Below, in pieces: positions 51,686 through 63,343 of a stretch of DNA of 64,000 bases; within the stretch, counting starts at the first letter, position 1, and every line of letters starts with the position of its first letter. Source of the stretch: Zasmidium citrigriseum (Eukaryota; Ascomycota; Dothideomycetes; Mycosphaerellales; Mycosphaerellaceae). The DNA lies in the NCBI GenBank assembly GCA_002786025.1, contig NHNW01000011.1, forward strand, positions 558,001-622,000, given 5' to 3'. The position numbers were made by a program, and so were the translations under genes. The notes under the pieces are model-generated. The model was not told the origin of the DNA. It saw only the letters and a program-made list of their open reading frames with translations, and made no database searches.

Positions 51686-53022
51686 ATGAAGGTATGTAAG
51701 GGCACAGCGGCCGCCACATATGCGCGTGCCAGAGTATCGAGGGCACCAGACTCTATGAGATATATTCGAGAGTCTGTCAGCGTTTACGGTCGTTATGACC
51801 ACATCTCGCGCCTCGAGCCCTTCGCAGGCGCATCTGTGACGGCCGGCTGACTCATCGGCGTTTTCGGATTGTCACTGACAGCTTGCAGTACCTACCACTT
51901 CGCGATATCGACACCGTCACGAATGCGCTGAACTTCTCGACGCCCGATTGCCACGTCATCGGAGGATGCGACATCTATACCACAAAAGCCGCAGGAGGCG
52001 ATAAGAAGCTGTACAAGAACATCGAGCACAGTCTTGAATCGCAGTATGAATCTCTTGTAAGGCTATCGGCATCCCTCAGTCCGCCGTACCGGACAGCTAG
52101 TGACGATGGAAAAGGCAGCGAGAGGCATGGACACAGAAGACGAGGACATACGGTTGATCCAGTGCACGAGATCGACCTGTCGCGCGCGTCGCCTTTTGGA
52201 CCACTGAGCCAAATCACCGCGCGCCGGACCTTTGCATACTTGATTGCGACGCTGAATGCGTCGCATCCAGATTACGACTTCTCGCATATCCTGCGGCCGT
52301 CTGATTTTCGCAAGGAGCGAAGTCTGAGGAACATCATGCACAACGTCGATTCGACGTTGCAGAACTTGAGACCACGGCAGACGGCGGCTCTCAATTATCT
52401 GTCACCGCCTTCGCTATCAGGGTCCGCTCCATCAGGCCATGGCTTGATCAACGAAATCTGGAGCCAGAACATGTGGAAACTCATCGACAAGGAAATGAGC
52501 CTGCGGCAGTGTGAGAAGTACTCATACGCCCCGGACGACGACCCCTTCGATGGAGAAGAAGGCGCTATCTGGAGTATGCACTATTTCTTTTTCAACAAAG
52601 AAAAGCGGCGCGTTTGCTACATCTACCTTCGGGGGTTCAGCGTGATATCCCATAGCCCGGTGCACGCTCCCACCCGGCCGAAGCCAGTGCAGCGAAACAT
52701 GTCATCTCTGTCAGCGAACGAAGGCGCTGGAAAGCGTGCTTCGTTTTGGCTTAGTAACGATATGCTTCAGAGGGGCATTCACACGAGTTACGGCGAGGAT
52801 GATGATGATGAGATGATAATACCGGAGCCCGGAGACGACGAGGTCGAGGTGCCTTTTATGAATCTGGACGATATCCGGAGTGACTTGCTGGAAGGCAGGT
52901 ACACGTACTCGATATCCGAAGACGACGAGTACGAGATGGAGCTGGAGGACGAGTGGAAGACGTCTCGGCACGTCCGTGGCCTGAGCGAGGAGATTGGAGC
53001 TCAGATGGAGCTCGATGATTGA
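51686..53022 (+). CDS. MAF1: Maf1, repressor of RNA polymerase III
   Basis: Two exons: 51686..51691 (only ATG AAG) and 51889..53022, across a 197-bp intron (GTATGT...TTGCAG, branch CTGAC), 379 residues. The join gives MKYLPLRDIDTVTNALNFST then PDCHVIGGCDIYTTKAAGG, the Maf1 A box; without the 2-codon exon there is no ATG at the conserved start. Then DYDFSHILRPSDFRKERSLR, LINEIWSQNMWKLIDKEMSL, CEKYSYAPDDDPFDGEEGAI and WSMHYFFFNKEKRRVCYIYL (B and C boxes). Between A and B boxes is a basic, Ser-containing insertion (GSERHGHRRRGHTVDPVHE) where TOR/PKA-type phosphorylation is known in yeast. The C-terminal tail is acidic. Maf1 shuts down tRNA and 5S synthesis under stress. Confidence 0.93.
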
Positions 53023-53479
53023 AGCTGCTACTGCTGTTAATGTTGATGAATGCACCTCTCACGGTCTGGAGTTCACGGACGAGGGTGGTTGTCGGTATGG
53101 GATTAAGGCGCTTGGGGGATTTGTTTTCTGCCGCTGTACTTGATCGATTGTATGGGATGGACGCATGAGCAGTTGGTGGCGCTTCTGCTCTGCGCAAGGA
53201 GAAGGGTTGGGTTTGCTATGATACCTCTTATGCGTGTTTTTCGGAAGTTCTCTAAGTGTAGTCGAGAATGAAGTCATTCAGTATAATTGCGCTTCTCTTC
53301 TCAATCGTGTTGGGGTTTTCAACTGCCAGGAGACTGTTTCCTCTATCCCTGTCGAACTATCTGAATGCTATATCGATCAAAATGGTATCATGTGGCCTCC
53401 CGTACATACGTCCTGTTCGCTGAAAACAATCGTCAATCATCGATCATTAACTGTCTCCCTCCTACTGCACAATGCGGTG
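53023..53479. other. Convergent intergenic region
   Basis: 457 bp between MAF1 and the following minus-strand gene. Nothing recognised. Confidence 0.5.
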
Positions 53480-54920
53480 CTACGCTTGCTCCAAAGGCTT
53501 CGCAGCCGGCTTTTCATTCAATTTGTCCCACTCCTGCTTCGCGTTCCATTTGGGGACTTTCCAGATCTTCCATTCTTGTGCAGTCTTTTGAGCATTCATG
53601 TCTCCAGGCCAGAAGGGTTCTTCCAGTGTGCCCAGGCTGAACTTTTTGGCGTAGTCTGGGTTTCGAGCCTCTCTGATTGCATCATGAAGCCATGTGTCCC
53701 AGACGGGTGTCTGTGGGGCGGCTTCTCCTGGCTTGACCCATTGGATGGATTGGGTCAGAAGGATGGCTTTCCATAATGCTTCCGTGAAGTTTTTATTCTC
53801 AAAACCCCCTTCGAGACCTTCTTCCCTGACTTCGTAGCATGTCAGATCCCAATGGGAGCTTTGTGGGAGTGCCGCGGCGGCCCAATGGGCTGCGTTGGTT
53901 ATAATGTAGGCACCTGCCCAGGCGACTTGGAGCCAAAGTTTAGCGTTGGCCAGGGCCACGATTCCTAGCATGAGCATTAGCGTGCCAACGAGGGATAGGA
54001 GGCGGTAGGCCACGGCGGACTCCACGGCGTAGTCGATCTCCTCTGGCGCGAAGTAGAGCTCTCGCGCTACGTGTTCATTGCATTTGACGACCAGGAAGCT
54101 GCCATTGGGGTATCGAATGACGACGTCGCCTTTCGGGATGTCCTTGCTTGGCCGATTTGGGGGATGGACCAGCCTCAACGTCCACTTGTTGCATATGCCC
54201 ACAATTGTGGACAGACCGGCCAGTAGGATCGTGGCGATAATGGACATGCCGTCGCCGAAAACGATGGAAATGATGAAGAGTGTAAGTGCTTCCGTGAACC
54301 CGATCAGAGTGACCCATGTGAGAGGGCCTGTGGCTTTGGCTCGCACGACAGATGGGACGGGATTGTCGGATCTGTTGCTCGGTGTTCTTCTTGGCTGACC
54401 GCGGAGAACTCTGTCCGTCCATGTCTGCTCTTTGCCGTATTTCTATGATGGTTGGTCAGCACCTTCGCCTAAGAGTACATGTAATTGCGAAGAATTACTC
54501 ACCTGGGTCACTTCGACACATCTGACAGTGAAAGGTTTCATACGCTTGCCACTAATATGGATTAGCCTGGTCCAAATGTGAAATGGTGAAGAAATATGCA
54601 TACAGGAGAATGTCGGCCACATGGTGAACGTGATCTTTGACGTTTCCAGAGAAGACTCCAGTAACTTTGCCGTCGGCGTGTGGCAGTGAGGTTGGTCGAG
54701 ACGTTCGGATGAGGGCCTGGGGTGCTGGCAAAATGCGAGGGAGGTAGAAGAGCCTCGACAAAGCCGCAACCTGGGCATTGGCCTGGACGGCGGACTCTCC
54801 CAATACCGCCAGGAAACCAACGATGTCGAGTTGGAAGTTCTCCAAGCCATTCCACCACCAGACGTCCCAGTTGTCCCTCCCGGGAAAGGCGACAGTGATG
54901 TTGCTGTTGCCGCCGGACAT
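53480..54920 (-). CDS. Uncharacterised fungal multispan membrane protein
   Basis: Three exons, 54920..54604, 54551..54503 and 54442..53480, with introns of 52 bp (GTATGC...ATTAG) and 60 bp (GTGAGT...CATAG), 442 residues. The first exon starts MSGGNSNITVAFPGRDNWDV and has a possible hydrophobic helix and YLPRILPAPQALI. Two clusters of two membrane helices each lie in the last exon: TGPLTWVTLIGFTEALTLFI ... GMSIIATILLAGLSTIVGIC and LLSLVGTLMLMLGIVALANA ... WLQVAWAGAYIITNAAHWAA. Between them is a soluble segment (DVVIRYPNGSFLVVKCNEHV). The C-terminal 150 residues are Trp-rich and soluble (PFWPGDMNAQKTAQEWKIWK). No transporter or enzyme motif is seen. It resembles a widespread ascomycete family of unknown role. 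Confidence 0.75.
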
Positions 54921-55976
54921 AGTCGCGGCACTGCCTGGCGATCACGAGGGTCTGTGTGAGCTAAAACTTCGGCGGTTTTCCTAGCGGATGATAGGTGAAT
55001 GACTATGGGAAAGGAGTTGTTGGATTCCACGAAGGAATGCAGGCGAAGCAACGGTCCTTTATCCCTAGTACAAATTGACAAGGCAAAATGTATTGGGGCT
55101 CTGCCACAGAAGGCAACGAGTTCGTGCAGTAAGGCTGGCGCTTAGGTCTGGATCTCAGGCCTTCCCCGCTGGCTTGCAGGAGGCTTGTGAGGTCGTCGTG
55201 CATGGGCTCTCTGAGGCCGCCAACGGACCTTCATCATGCTGGACATGCACGTTTCTCCGTAGATGGCCTGAATTTTGCCCGTCGCAATCAGCGCGTTGGA
55301 TGATAGGTTGATAGAAGACTTCGCTTCGCCGGGTGGGCGAGCGAGCTGAAGTCGCTTCGGTGGCTGGGCGAGCGGGATCGGCCGCTGGGCAAGGACTTCA
55401 TCTCGTCGCCAATACACGTTGTGGAGGAAGTGTCGACCTTATCATACCCACACTCCGGCATAGAGAATTTCTCACCATAGGCCTTAGGCTGTGATGTTCA
55501 TTGTTGAGGCCGCCCATGCGTTCCTGCCTCCTCACGCCGTCCGTTACGCCTTCGTGTGACATCGACTGAGGCGCAGCAGCAGCAGGTCCTGAGGCCAGAT
55601 CACAGCCCAATAGTCACCTGAGAGCGCAGAGCAAGCACTCGATGCGATTGTCTGTCCTTCAAACACACCCTCAAGGAGCGGCCGAACATTGTACAAGAGA
55701 GTCAGTCGGCAATTGCTTTCCTGACCACCGGTCTTGTTGCCACGAAACTCAGCCACTGACACCGTCCCCGTGAACGTCGGCCTCGAACTCTACGGCGTGG
55801 ACGTATATCAACTTGTTTGCGAAAGGTACTGATCATTTTGAGCTTGCTTCTCTTGATTGCCTTCTGATCGTTTATTTACCATGATCGATAACAGACTTAC
55901 GCCCTCATATAAATTGCCTGGGGCTGAACCACCCCGAAGGCTCAGTCGGCCATTCGCAAGGACAGAGATTACGGAT
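54921..55976. promoter_or_regulatory. 1.1 kb divergent intergenic region with TATA element
   Basis: TATAAAT at 55908-55914 lies 63 bp before the adenosine-deaminase-like start at 55977. The rest contains no recognisable gene. Confidence 0.55.
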
Positions 55977-58141
55977 ATGGGGGCGCTGGATTCGCTTAAA
56001 GACAAGGTACGGAATGTCTGATTTCGCCTTTGTTCCATTCGACTGCTGGCGGCTCGCGGCCGGCGAGACAACGCGGGATCCGCTGATAATCGTCATTGTG
56101 ATATGAGGAGTCTGACATTATCTAGTTCAAGCGGAAGATGACGAAAGACGACCCCAGCACTGTCGAGACTGCTACAGATAGCCACAAGCCTTCTTCCAAC
56201 GAACACTCGGCAATGGCAGGTGCCAGCCAAAGCCAGATCCCAATGACTTTGGATGATCAAATCAAAAACACAGACTTTGAGTCATATAAAACTGATAGGA
56301 AATCTCTACTCGAAAACGAGCGTAAGAGAGCTTGGGATGAACCAGCGAGAAGTCGTGCTTCTTCATTGGAGAAGCAAGCGGGCGAGATCATTATCAAGCT
56401 GAGAGAGCATGAAAGATTCCAACTTTTCGGCAACGTTGGTCGCGAAGAGCTCCCGAAGTCTAATCAATTGGACATGGGCGGCCGGTTCCTGGTCAACAAG
56501 GAGCGGATCGAGCAGAGCAAAATCTTCGAGATTGCTTGTCTCATGCCCAAGGGTGCTCATCTACATCTTCACTTCAATGCTGAGCTGCCTCCCGAGAAGC
56601 TCTTTCCTCACGCTCGAAGACTGGAAGAGACCATGTTCATTCGAAGCAAGCAGGCCTTGCTCAAACCCGAGGACTTTGCCGAAACGGAAGTTCAGTTCAA
56701 CGTACTACCGAGAAGCACCAAGACGAGTAACGTGTTCAGCGATGACTATGACACAGACTGGAAGAGTCCCTCAAGTGCGTCCTGGATGAAGTGGATTGAC
56801 TTCCGTAAACAGTTCCCGAATAGTATACCCTTTGAGAAGGTGCCGATGGAGTATCGAGCCGATGACTGTGGCGGTCAGCTGGACAATGCTGAGTGCTGGG
56901 CCCGAGAGAAGATGATCATCACATCGAATAAAGCCTACGCCGAGCGCCAAACGACCAACGGCGTTTGGGCTTGCTTTAATCAGGGTACTCGAGCTTTCAA
57001 GGGCCTTCTCAACTACGAAAGCGTATATCGCTGGTACATCGGCGACGCCATCGATAACATGGTCCGCGACAAGGTCATGTACGCAGAGCTTCGACCAATG
57101 CTGATGGACAAGTCAATACCCGCAGACGACGGTGAGGGTAAGCTCGATCACAATGCTCAGATGAAGATTGTCTGCGAAGAGGCCGAGAAGAAGAAAGTGC
57201 AGTACGGTGATCGATTTCCATTCGGCCTGAAAGTCATCTACTGCACGCCCAGAAGTATACCTCCGGCGAAGATGAAGTCGGAGCTTGAAGACTGCATCAA
57301 GCTCAAACTCGCCTACCCTGACTTGATCTGTGGCTTTGATCTTGTCGGTGCAGAAGACCGACCAAACCACATCGGCCACTATGCGGATCTTCTGATTGCC
57401 TTCACCAAAACATGCGAGCGTTTGAACATCAAGATCCCATTCATGTTCCACGCTGGCGAGACTTTGCTGGACACCGGAGGCTTCATGCCATTGGAATCGG
57501 ACCAGGAGGCTGGCTTCCACAACCCTGATAATAGCAATCTCTACGACGCTCTTCTTCTGAACTCCAGGCGTATTGGTCATGGCTATGCGCTATTGAAGCA
57601 CCCTGACCTGGTCGAGAAGTACCGCAAGGCCAAGATCTGCCTTGAACTGTGCCCGATATCGAACGAGCTGCTTGGAGTCTGTGGCAACGCAAGACAGCAC
57701 ATCTTCCCGGAGCTCCTGGCTGCAGGATTGGAGTGCACACTGAATGCAGACAATCCAGCGCTATACAGGTATATCAAACCAAAACTTCTGACTTCTGATC
57801 AATGCTAACAACGCTCGATCAGAGGACCCGGCGTCGACACCTTCTCCCTCTCCCACGAGTTCTACCAAGTCATGGTGGGTGATCTACGAATGAACATCCA
57901 CGGCTGGAAGCAACTTGCCGAATGGAGCCTTGAACATGCCTGTCTCACAAAAGAAGAAAGGACACGGGCGAAGGAGATTTTCCATAAACAGTGGGAGGAA
58001 TTCTGCGGTAGTGTTGTCGAGAACTTCGGAGAAGTTGTGAAGAATCTGCCGGATAAGGTGAAGGGCAAGGATCTGAAAGTGCAGGTCATGAGTACTGGCT
58101 CGGCTGCCCTAGTGCCTTTGGAGGCTCTTCCGAGCAGATGA
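55977..58141 (+). CDS. ADGF/ADA2-type adenosine deaminase
   Basis: Three exons, 55977..56006, 56126..57768 and 57823..58141; introns 119 bp (GTACGG...TCTAG, branch CTGAC) and 54 bp (GTATAT...GATCAG, branch CTAAC), 663 residues. The first exon encodes MGALDSLKDK and joins FKRKMTKDDPSTVE in frame; its ATG is 63 bp after a TATAAAT, whereas the inner Met at 56138 is a weaker choice. Metal-site motifs of the amidohydrolase fold are present: MPKGAHLHLHFNAELP, IPFMFHAGETLLDTGGF, NSRRIGHGYALLKHPDLVEK and LECTLNADNPALYRGPG. The N-terminal helices before the barrel fit the ADGF (ADA2) class rather than short ADA. No signal peptide, so probably cytosolic, deaminating adenosine or a related purine. Confidence 0.88.
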
Positions 58142-58475
58142 ATACCCAGGAGCAAGCTCTGACTGTGGAGCGGTTGTTGTCTTTTTGGTATGAAGTCTTC
58201 AATCTATGAGACAGAAGGGCACGACATGCTAGCTGGAGACCACAGACACCAGGATATCGACAGGAAATGCGATTGATCTCTGGGGATACTAGGAAGGACT
58301 GCTGCTGCAGTGGATGGGGACTGGAGTGGCGGATGCAGCAGAGACTTCCCTTGTCACTCATGAACTCCCTTCTGGGATTCACTGAAATCTCCATTACTCC
58401 CCTCAGCCGGGTTGTCTTCGGGTGAGAGCATGCTCAGATCTAAAATTGTTGATTGTAGTTACGTATAACGGGGGA
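58142..58475. other. Convergent intergenic region
   Basis: 334 bp between the deaminase and the Gid9-like gene. Nothing recognised. Confidence 0.5.
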
Positions 58476-59714
58476 CTATGAAATGAACACCTTCTTCAGC
58501 TCACGCTCATCCCACTCCGTCTCCATATCCGTTGGATCTTTGATCTTTCCAGGATTGGTACCCAGCTTCTCATTCAACCGTTTTAGCCTTTGTCTCCCGT
58601 AGACACGACCATTCGGCAAAACGACAGGATCGTCCTCCATGTAGCTCTTTGTGTGGTGAGCGTATGGAACATTTCTCGCAAGCTCGTTCAGTTCGGTGCT
58701 GCATATTGGGCACACAGGAGCACCGGTGTTTGCGTTGGCCTGCAAGGCGTATTCTGAATGGCAGCTTGGTGTCTTCAGCGCTGAAAGTCCCGCGCTAAGG
58801 GCGATGTGAAGGAGTGGCTGTGAGGGTAGCGAGAAGAGTTCGTGATGTGTCTTGACGAATTGTCGGGCGAGGTGAGTATATCGTTCTGGGCTATACATCA
58901 TCTGGTCATATGTCAGATTTGATCATACGCTGGAGATATAACTTTGACTCACCCTGTATGGCTCCACCAGAGTATCAGGAGGATGAGCGAGTAACCCTCC
59001 GGCTCTCAAGCCGAACTCGGTATCTTGACCACCTGCCAAATGCTTCCGTGCATGCACGATTGCATCCACCTGATTCTTGACATCTCCGCTCCTGGCCAAT
59101 TCAATAAATTGCTGCAACCGCAGTTCCAACTCCAAATTACTGTTGATCTTCTTCAAGGCCTGCTTGTTTTCACTGCACCACGAGAGACACTCTTGCGTCC
59201 GACCATTCTGCAAGCTCTTCTCTATCCTGCCGCAGTCCTCGAACACATCGACATCTACCAGATCGTTGATGCCTTTCTCAGCAGCCAGCTCCCGGGCACT
59301 TTGCGTATAGCCTTGTCTAAGCAGATAGTCCACAAGTAGACGATCTAAACGAGTGTGAGACCACGTGTCGTACTTTACGTCGGCAAGACTCGGTATCTCG
59401 TGCAACTGCTGCAGATGCTCGATCCGTAAGCGCTGTTGGCGTTGTAGGCTCTGCTCCTCGGCATGCAGCTGCTCAAGTTTCCGCTTCAAGTTCTGTGCTT
59501 TGGCGAGAGTGGCTTCGAGAGATGCCAGTGCCTGATCTGGCTGCTGGCTGACTGCTCCTTGGACATCTTTGGTGATGTTCTTGTTGGTTTGCTCGATATG
59601 CCGTTGGGCGGTCTTGAGGTTCTTCCTCAGCAGCTCGTTTGGCAGGCGTAGTAATGGCTGGTCGAGCAGCAGATGATTGTCGGGATCCAGCTTCGTCGTG
59701 GTAAGTTCGGCCAT
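58476..59714 (-). CDS. Gid9/Fyv10 (MAEA-like) subunit of the GID/CTLH ubiquitin ligase
   Basis: Two exons, 59714..58953 and 58901..58476, across a 51-bp intron (GTGAGT...GACCAG), 395 residues. An N-terminal coiled-coil region (ASLEATLAKAQNLKRKLEQL) precedes a LisH motif at about 119-150 (TRLDRLLVDYLLRQGYTQSA), CTLH (FEDCGRIEKSLQNGRTQECL), CRA, and the C-terminal degenerate RING: APVCPICSTELNELARNVPY with C318 and C321, then SYMEDDPVVLPNGRVYGRQR. The join TAC-AGG/ATG-ATG restores CTLH-CRA continuity (LVEPYRMMYSPERY). Gid9 pairs with the other RING subunit Gid2; the complex degrades gluconeogenic enzymes after glucose return. Length and order agree with the family. Confidence 0.9.
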
Positions 59715-60179
59715 ATTCGATATACGTTGACGTAGTTTGTCTGGGTGGTTGTCGCGAGCGAAGAGGTGAGGTGGAGCTGGTCGCGGAGTCTAATCAAGAT
59801 TTAGTTAACCCAATTTGATTGAGCCACTTCGTGCCACGCGCACGGTCACGCCTGTCGCCCAAGCGCCGATGTTTCTGCGCTGCTGGGTCTCTCCTTCCCA
59901 CTGTTGCGTCATCTTTCGTCACGGCACGCGTTGTTGCCGTGGCACACGAGAGCTTTCTCGAGAACATATTAGAACACAGAACTTCTTGAGTCTGCTCCAA
60001 CTCTTCAACCGATCACACAACACAACAACCACTACAACAGCTTCACCACTTGTGCTTCATAGCTCTACACCAGCTCCTTCAATGTAAGCTCCTATCGACA
60101 AATACAGCTTCTGTATGTACAAAGCAGACTGACAATTACCCCGCAGAGACCACCTTTCACCAAGACACCACACTCCAAA
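59715..60179. promoter_or_regulatory. Divergent promoter with 5'-leader intron of the SMP gene
   Basis: 465 bp. A probable leader intron of the plus-strand gene is 60084-60146 (GTAAGC...CCGCAG, branch CTGAC). CA-rich leader at 60010-60050. Confidence 0.55.
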
Positions 60180-60706
60180 ATGTCTGGCACCGATCAAGCA
60201 TACCACCTCACCAAGGAGGATATCCGCAAGACTGAGCAGCGCGAGTCCAAGGCCCACGGCGGCGACGTCCCAGCCGGTTCCGAGGCTGCTGGCCTCCAGG
60301 TGAGTACCTCATAACACAAAACATTCTCAATGCCTACTGACATTTGTTTTAGTCCATCGTCGACCAAGCCGACAAGAACAAGCAGCAGATCATCGACGAG
60401 CGCCAGGCCAACCTCCCTCTTCCAGACCAACCACCCAAATCCTCCGACTTCAACAGCGCAGATGCCCGGACAGTCAATGTCGGCTCTGGCAGCACCTCTG
60501 GCGGCTTCTCTCACGGCAACGACTCCCTCCGCGAGCCTGCTACTGGCGACAGCGCAGTGCGAGCAGACCCATCGGCCACTGGCCAACAGGTTCTCGGTCA
60601 GGGTGTAGGACGTGAGGGTGCGGACGGTCTGAGCGGTCTCCCCAACGACGCAGTTGCACGGAGCGCGAAGGACAAGGCTGGTCTCGAGGATACCACCAAC
60701 AAATAA
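60180..60706 (+). CDS. SMP-domain (seed maturation / LEA-like) protein
   Basis: Two exons, 60180..60299 and 60353..60706, across a 53-bp intron (GTGAGT...TTTTAG), 157 residues, ATG at 60180. N-terminal part HLTKEDIRKTEQRESKAHGG then DVPAGSEAAGLQSIVDQADK is an SMP-type motif (Ser/Gln/Ala/Gly-rich amphipathic helix with 'AAGLQSIVD'). The rest is Gly/Ser/Asp-rich and disordered (NVGSGSTSGGFSHGNDSLRE), with no Cys. Such hydrophilins accumulate in spores and dry or osmotically stressed cells and are thought to protect proteins and membranes. Its neighbour at 61325 is a likely relative. Confidence 0.82.
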
Positions 60707-61324
60707 GCGAGTGTGAAGAAGGCAAAGCTTTTACTGCACTTTCTTGTCGTAAAACAGCACGACGTATGACTGAACGCTTGCATGATGGCATGAAGCTTCA
60801 TTTCAGAGCCCACAATGGCGCCAGGACAGGCCAGAAGGGATTGAGATAGCAGCTACAAGAGATAGCACGCTTGAAAAAAGTTTCAGAGTCACAGATCTTC
60901 GTGTTCCATCTTTCCTTTCCTCTAAACGCGGTCGTTTTGCCTATCGAAATTCGCACGTGTCAAGCTACCACTTTAGGCAAATGCGAATGTCGTGGGTCTT
61001 CCAAGATTGCGGATCATTCTCGCTAATTGCATACATTTGAAGCTATCTGAACCAACATCATCGATTGTAGAACGAGCATTACTCATGAGAGAGTGAAAGA
61101 TGAGAGAAGATTTCCGTCAACCGCTCCACCAAAATCGACAGAGTGGGTGTTCCTGAGCTCATCCAACTTGCGTGACGGTGACATCACCGTGCAACAGCTT
61201 GATGTTTTAGACGGCCAACCTGCATTTGAACCTGTCATTCAAACAAACCACTCGAAAGCTTTCCAACTCTTCAATCCTCCAAACAAACAACCAAACCACT
61301 CAAGACCGACCTCAGCAATACAAC
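60707..61324. promoter_or_regulatory. Intergenic region between the two SMP/LEA-like genes
   Basis: 618 bp; promoter of the second gene. An open frame near 61093-61386 has no convincing start or family. Confidence 0.5.
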
Positions 61325-62067
61325 ATGGCATCCTCTCACGGCCAGAAGGTATCTTTCAGACGCATGTGACAGGCGAGTCTTGCTAACATCCGCTTTCAGG
61401 TCACCACCGACCCAGAGACCCTCAAGAACGAGAACCCAGGCGTCGTCACCAGCGACTCCCTCGCCGCCGAGTCGATCCAAGAAGGCGGCAGCTTCGCAGC
61501 CAACGCCGACTCTCGTGGCCCAATTGGCCAACCCTCCTACTCGACCACGACCAACACCACCGACGTCTCGAATGCCACGCGGCTAGACCCAGCACCAGAT
61601 GCAGAGGCCCGTATGGCGAGTAGCGAGTGGAGCGAGGCTGAGCAGCTCAATGCCGCCAGCAAGCTTGGCAAGGAGTCAGGAGTAGGACCAACATACAACG
61701 CCAGTGTGGGCGATTCGACGAACCAGAGCAGCGCTGGTCAGGCACCTGGCTATGCCTCGCACCCAGCACCGTCAATGGGAGACACGTTCGCACCCAAGGG
61801 CAAGAATCTGCAGGAGGGCGGCTTTGACTCTTCTGCTCCCAACGCCAGCTTCAACTCGGACGTTGGTGGCAAGAACGACCCAGGTCGTGCCGCGCTTGGC
61901 AAGTTCGTAAGTTCTGCCTCTTCCGAAATCCTTCACGTACAATTATGCTGACTCTGTTGTCGTAGGAGGAGGAGAACGTGCCAGTTGCTGGTGGCGCCGG
62001 TCCTCGCCAGACCCAAGTCGATGGCGAGACCACATACGACACCCTCGGCCGCGACGCCAGTGCCTAG
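61325..62067 (+). CDS. LEA/SMP-like hydrophilin, neighbour of the 60180 gene
   Basis: Three exons, 61325..61348, 61400..61906 and 61966..62067; introns 51 bp (GTATCT...TTTCAG) and 59 bp (GTAAGT...TCGTAG), 210 residues. The 24-nt first exon encodes MASSHGQK. Then VTTDPETLKNENPGVVTSDS, LAAESIQEGGSFAANADSRG, EWSEAEQLNAASKLGKESGV and GGFDSSAPNASFNSDVGGKN: Ala/Gly/Ser/Asn-rich, no Cys or Trp except W in SSEWSEAE, strongly hydrophilic. SDSLAAESIQEGG resembles an SMP-type helix. The shared intron position near the start and adjacency to the 60180 gene suggest related stress-protective genes, perhaps an old tandem duplication; similarity is weak at residue level. Confidence 0.78.
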
Positions 62068-63343
62068 ATGGAGAGTAAAGAAGCATATCTATGGGGACTT
62101 GGCTACCACCAGGAAGATGACCTGGCGTCCAGAATAGCGCAGCATCTGGTTCTTGGCCAGTTATCAGGATTACGAATCATGAAGACAGCCGGATAGCGTG
62201 TACGATAGAAAGAAGCAACAGTTCATCCAGCATTGCAGCTCCGTATCATACGAGTGACTCGTGTCGTGATACTGTCGGTCAAGAGAATGCTGAATTTCAT
62301 CGACCGTGTCACCGGTGAGCATCGTTGGCCGTTCGGCCATCTGCTTCACCGGCAAAAAGCTTGATGGTTGATCCCGTGTCGTATGCAATCGATGGCCCGG
62401 TCAGACTGGATGATCGACCTCCGTCTTGGATCCAGCATCTCCGGAGCTGTCATCGGATCGTGCGGTGCCGTCGACGCGGCCGCCTTGAACGGAATCATTC
62501 ACGACCTCCCACACCGAAAGTCTTTGCCAGGACGCAATGCAAGTGTACTCGAGCAGTGTCGAGCTCGAATGCAGGGGTCCCATTGCTTGCATGTTGTCCG
62601 CACCACCCGCATCTCTCCTCAATCTTCTTACCGTACCAATGATACCTGTCAGGTCGCATCGCACCCATGCCTTGGTAGGGAAGTAGAGCCGCCCACGCAT
62701 ATCAAGTGGGTTGAAACGATCTGCCGCCCACGCATGTCAAGTGGTGATGCACCTGCACCCCGTGCATCGTTGGGGGCCGGAAAGGATTCGCGAAGGCTTC
62801 CTTCCTTCGCCGAAACGGGAGGTCGGACTTAGCGGCATCCAGGGCCAGCCGTGCAAGTACCTTTGCACAATTGCGTTCAGACAGGTCCCAGATAAGCGGT
62901 GTAGGGTGCGTTTTGAGTTTCCTTGCGTCAGCGCCAACTACTGTAGTCTTGTGATGCGGCTGTTGCTCTTCAGCTCCTGACCGGGTTCTTGGAACTTGTC
63001 TTTGCACGTGCTGACTGACACTTGTCCTAGGATAGGCAGGAGGTTAAGGGAGCGATACGATTGGATACCGCCTTTGAAGTGACGGATCGAGGTTTCGCCA
63101 CTGTGCCTGAGGCTGACGCCAAGATCACCGCGACTTCACCTGCTCTGCGTATGGCTGACGAAGAGAATGGTCCGCTATGAGAGAGTTCCCGAGCCGCTAA
63201 TGTAATCAATCTTCAGCTCGCCGCCATGGCGCTGAATTGTCCATCTTCTGACTCGAGGTTGAAGTTTCGGATAGGGCCAGAATTCCAGCATGCTGCTGTC
63301 CAAGTGAGGTTCAGAATTTGCCGGAACGGCAAGTCGTTCGCGT
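62068..63343. other. 1.3 kb intergenic region
   Basis: Convergent side of the LEA-like gene and the NmrA-like gene. A plus-strand frame 62368-62832 starts with TTG and matches nothing. A 23-bp direct repeat (one mismatch, period 35) lies at 62688-62745. No gene called. Confidence 0.5.
62688..62745. repeat. Short tandem direct repeat
   Basis: GCCGCCCACGCAT-x-TCAAGTGG at 62688 and again at 62723, one mismatch, spacing 35 bp, in non-coding sequence. Confidence 0.65.

Noticed and set aside
62368..62832. 154-codon plus-strand frame
   Set aside because: Starts at TTG and has a random-like composition.
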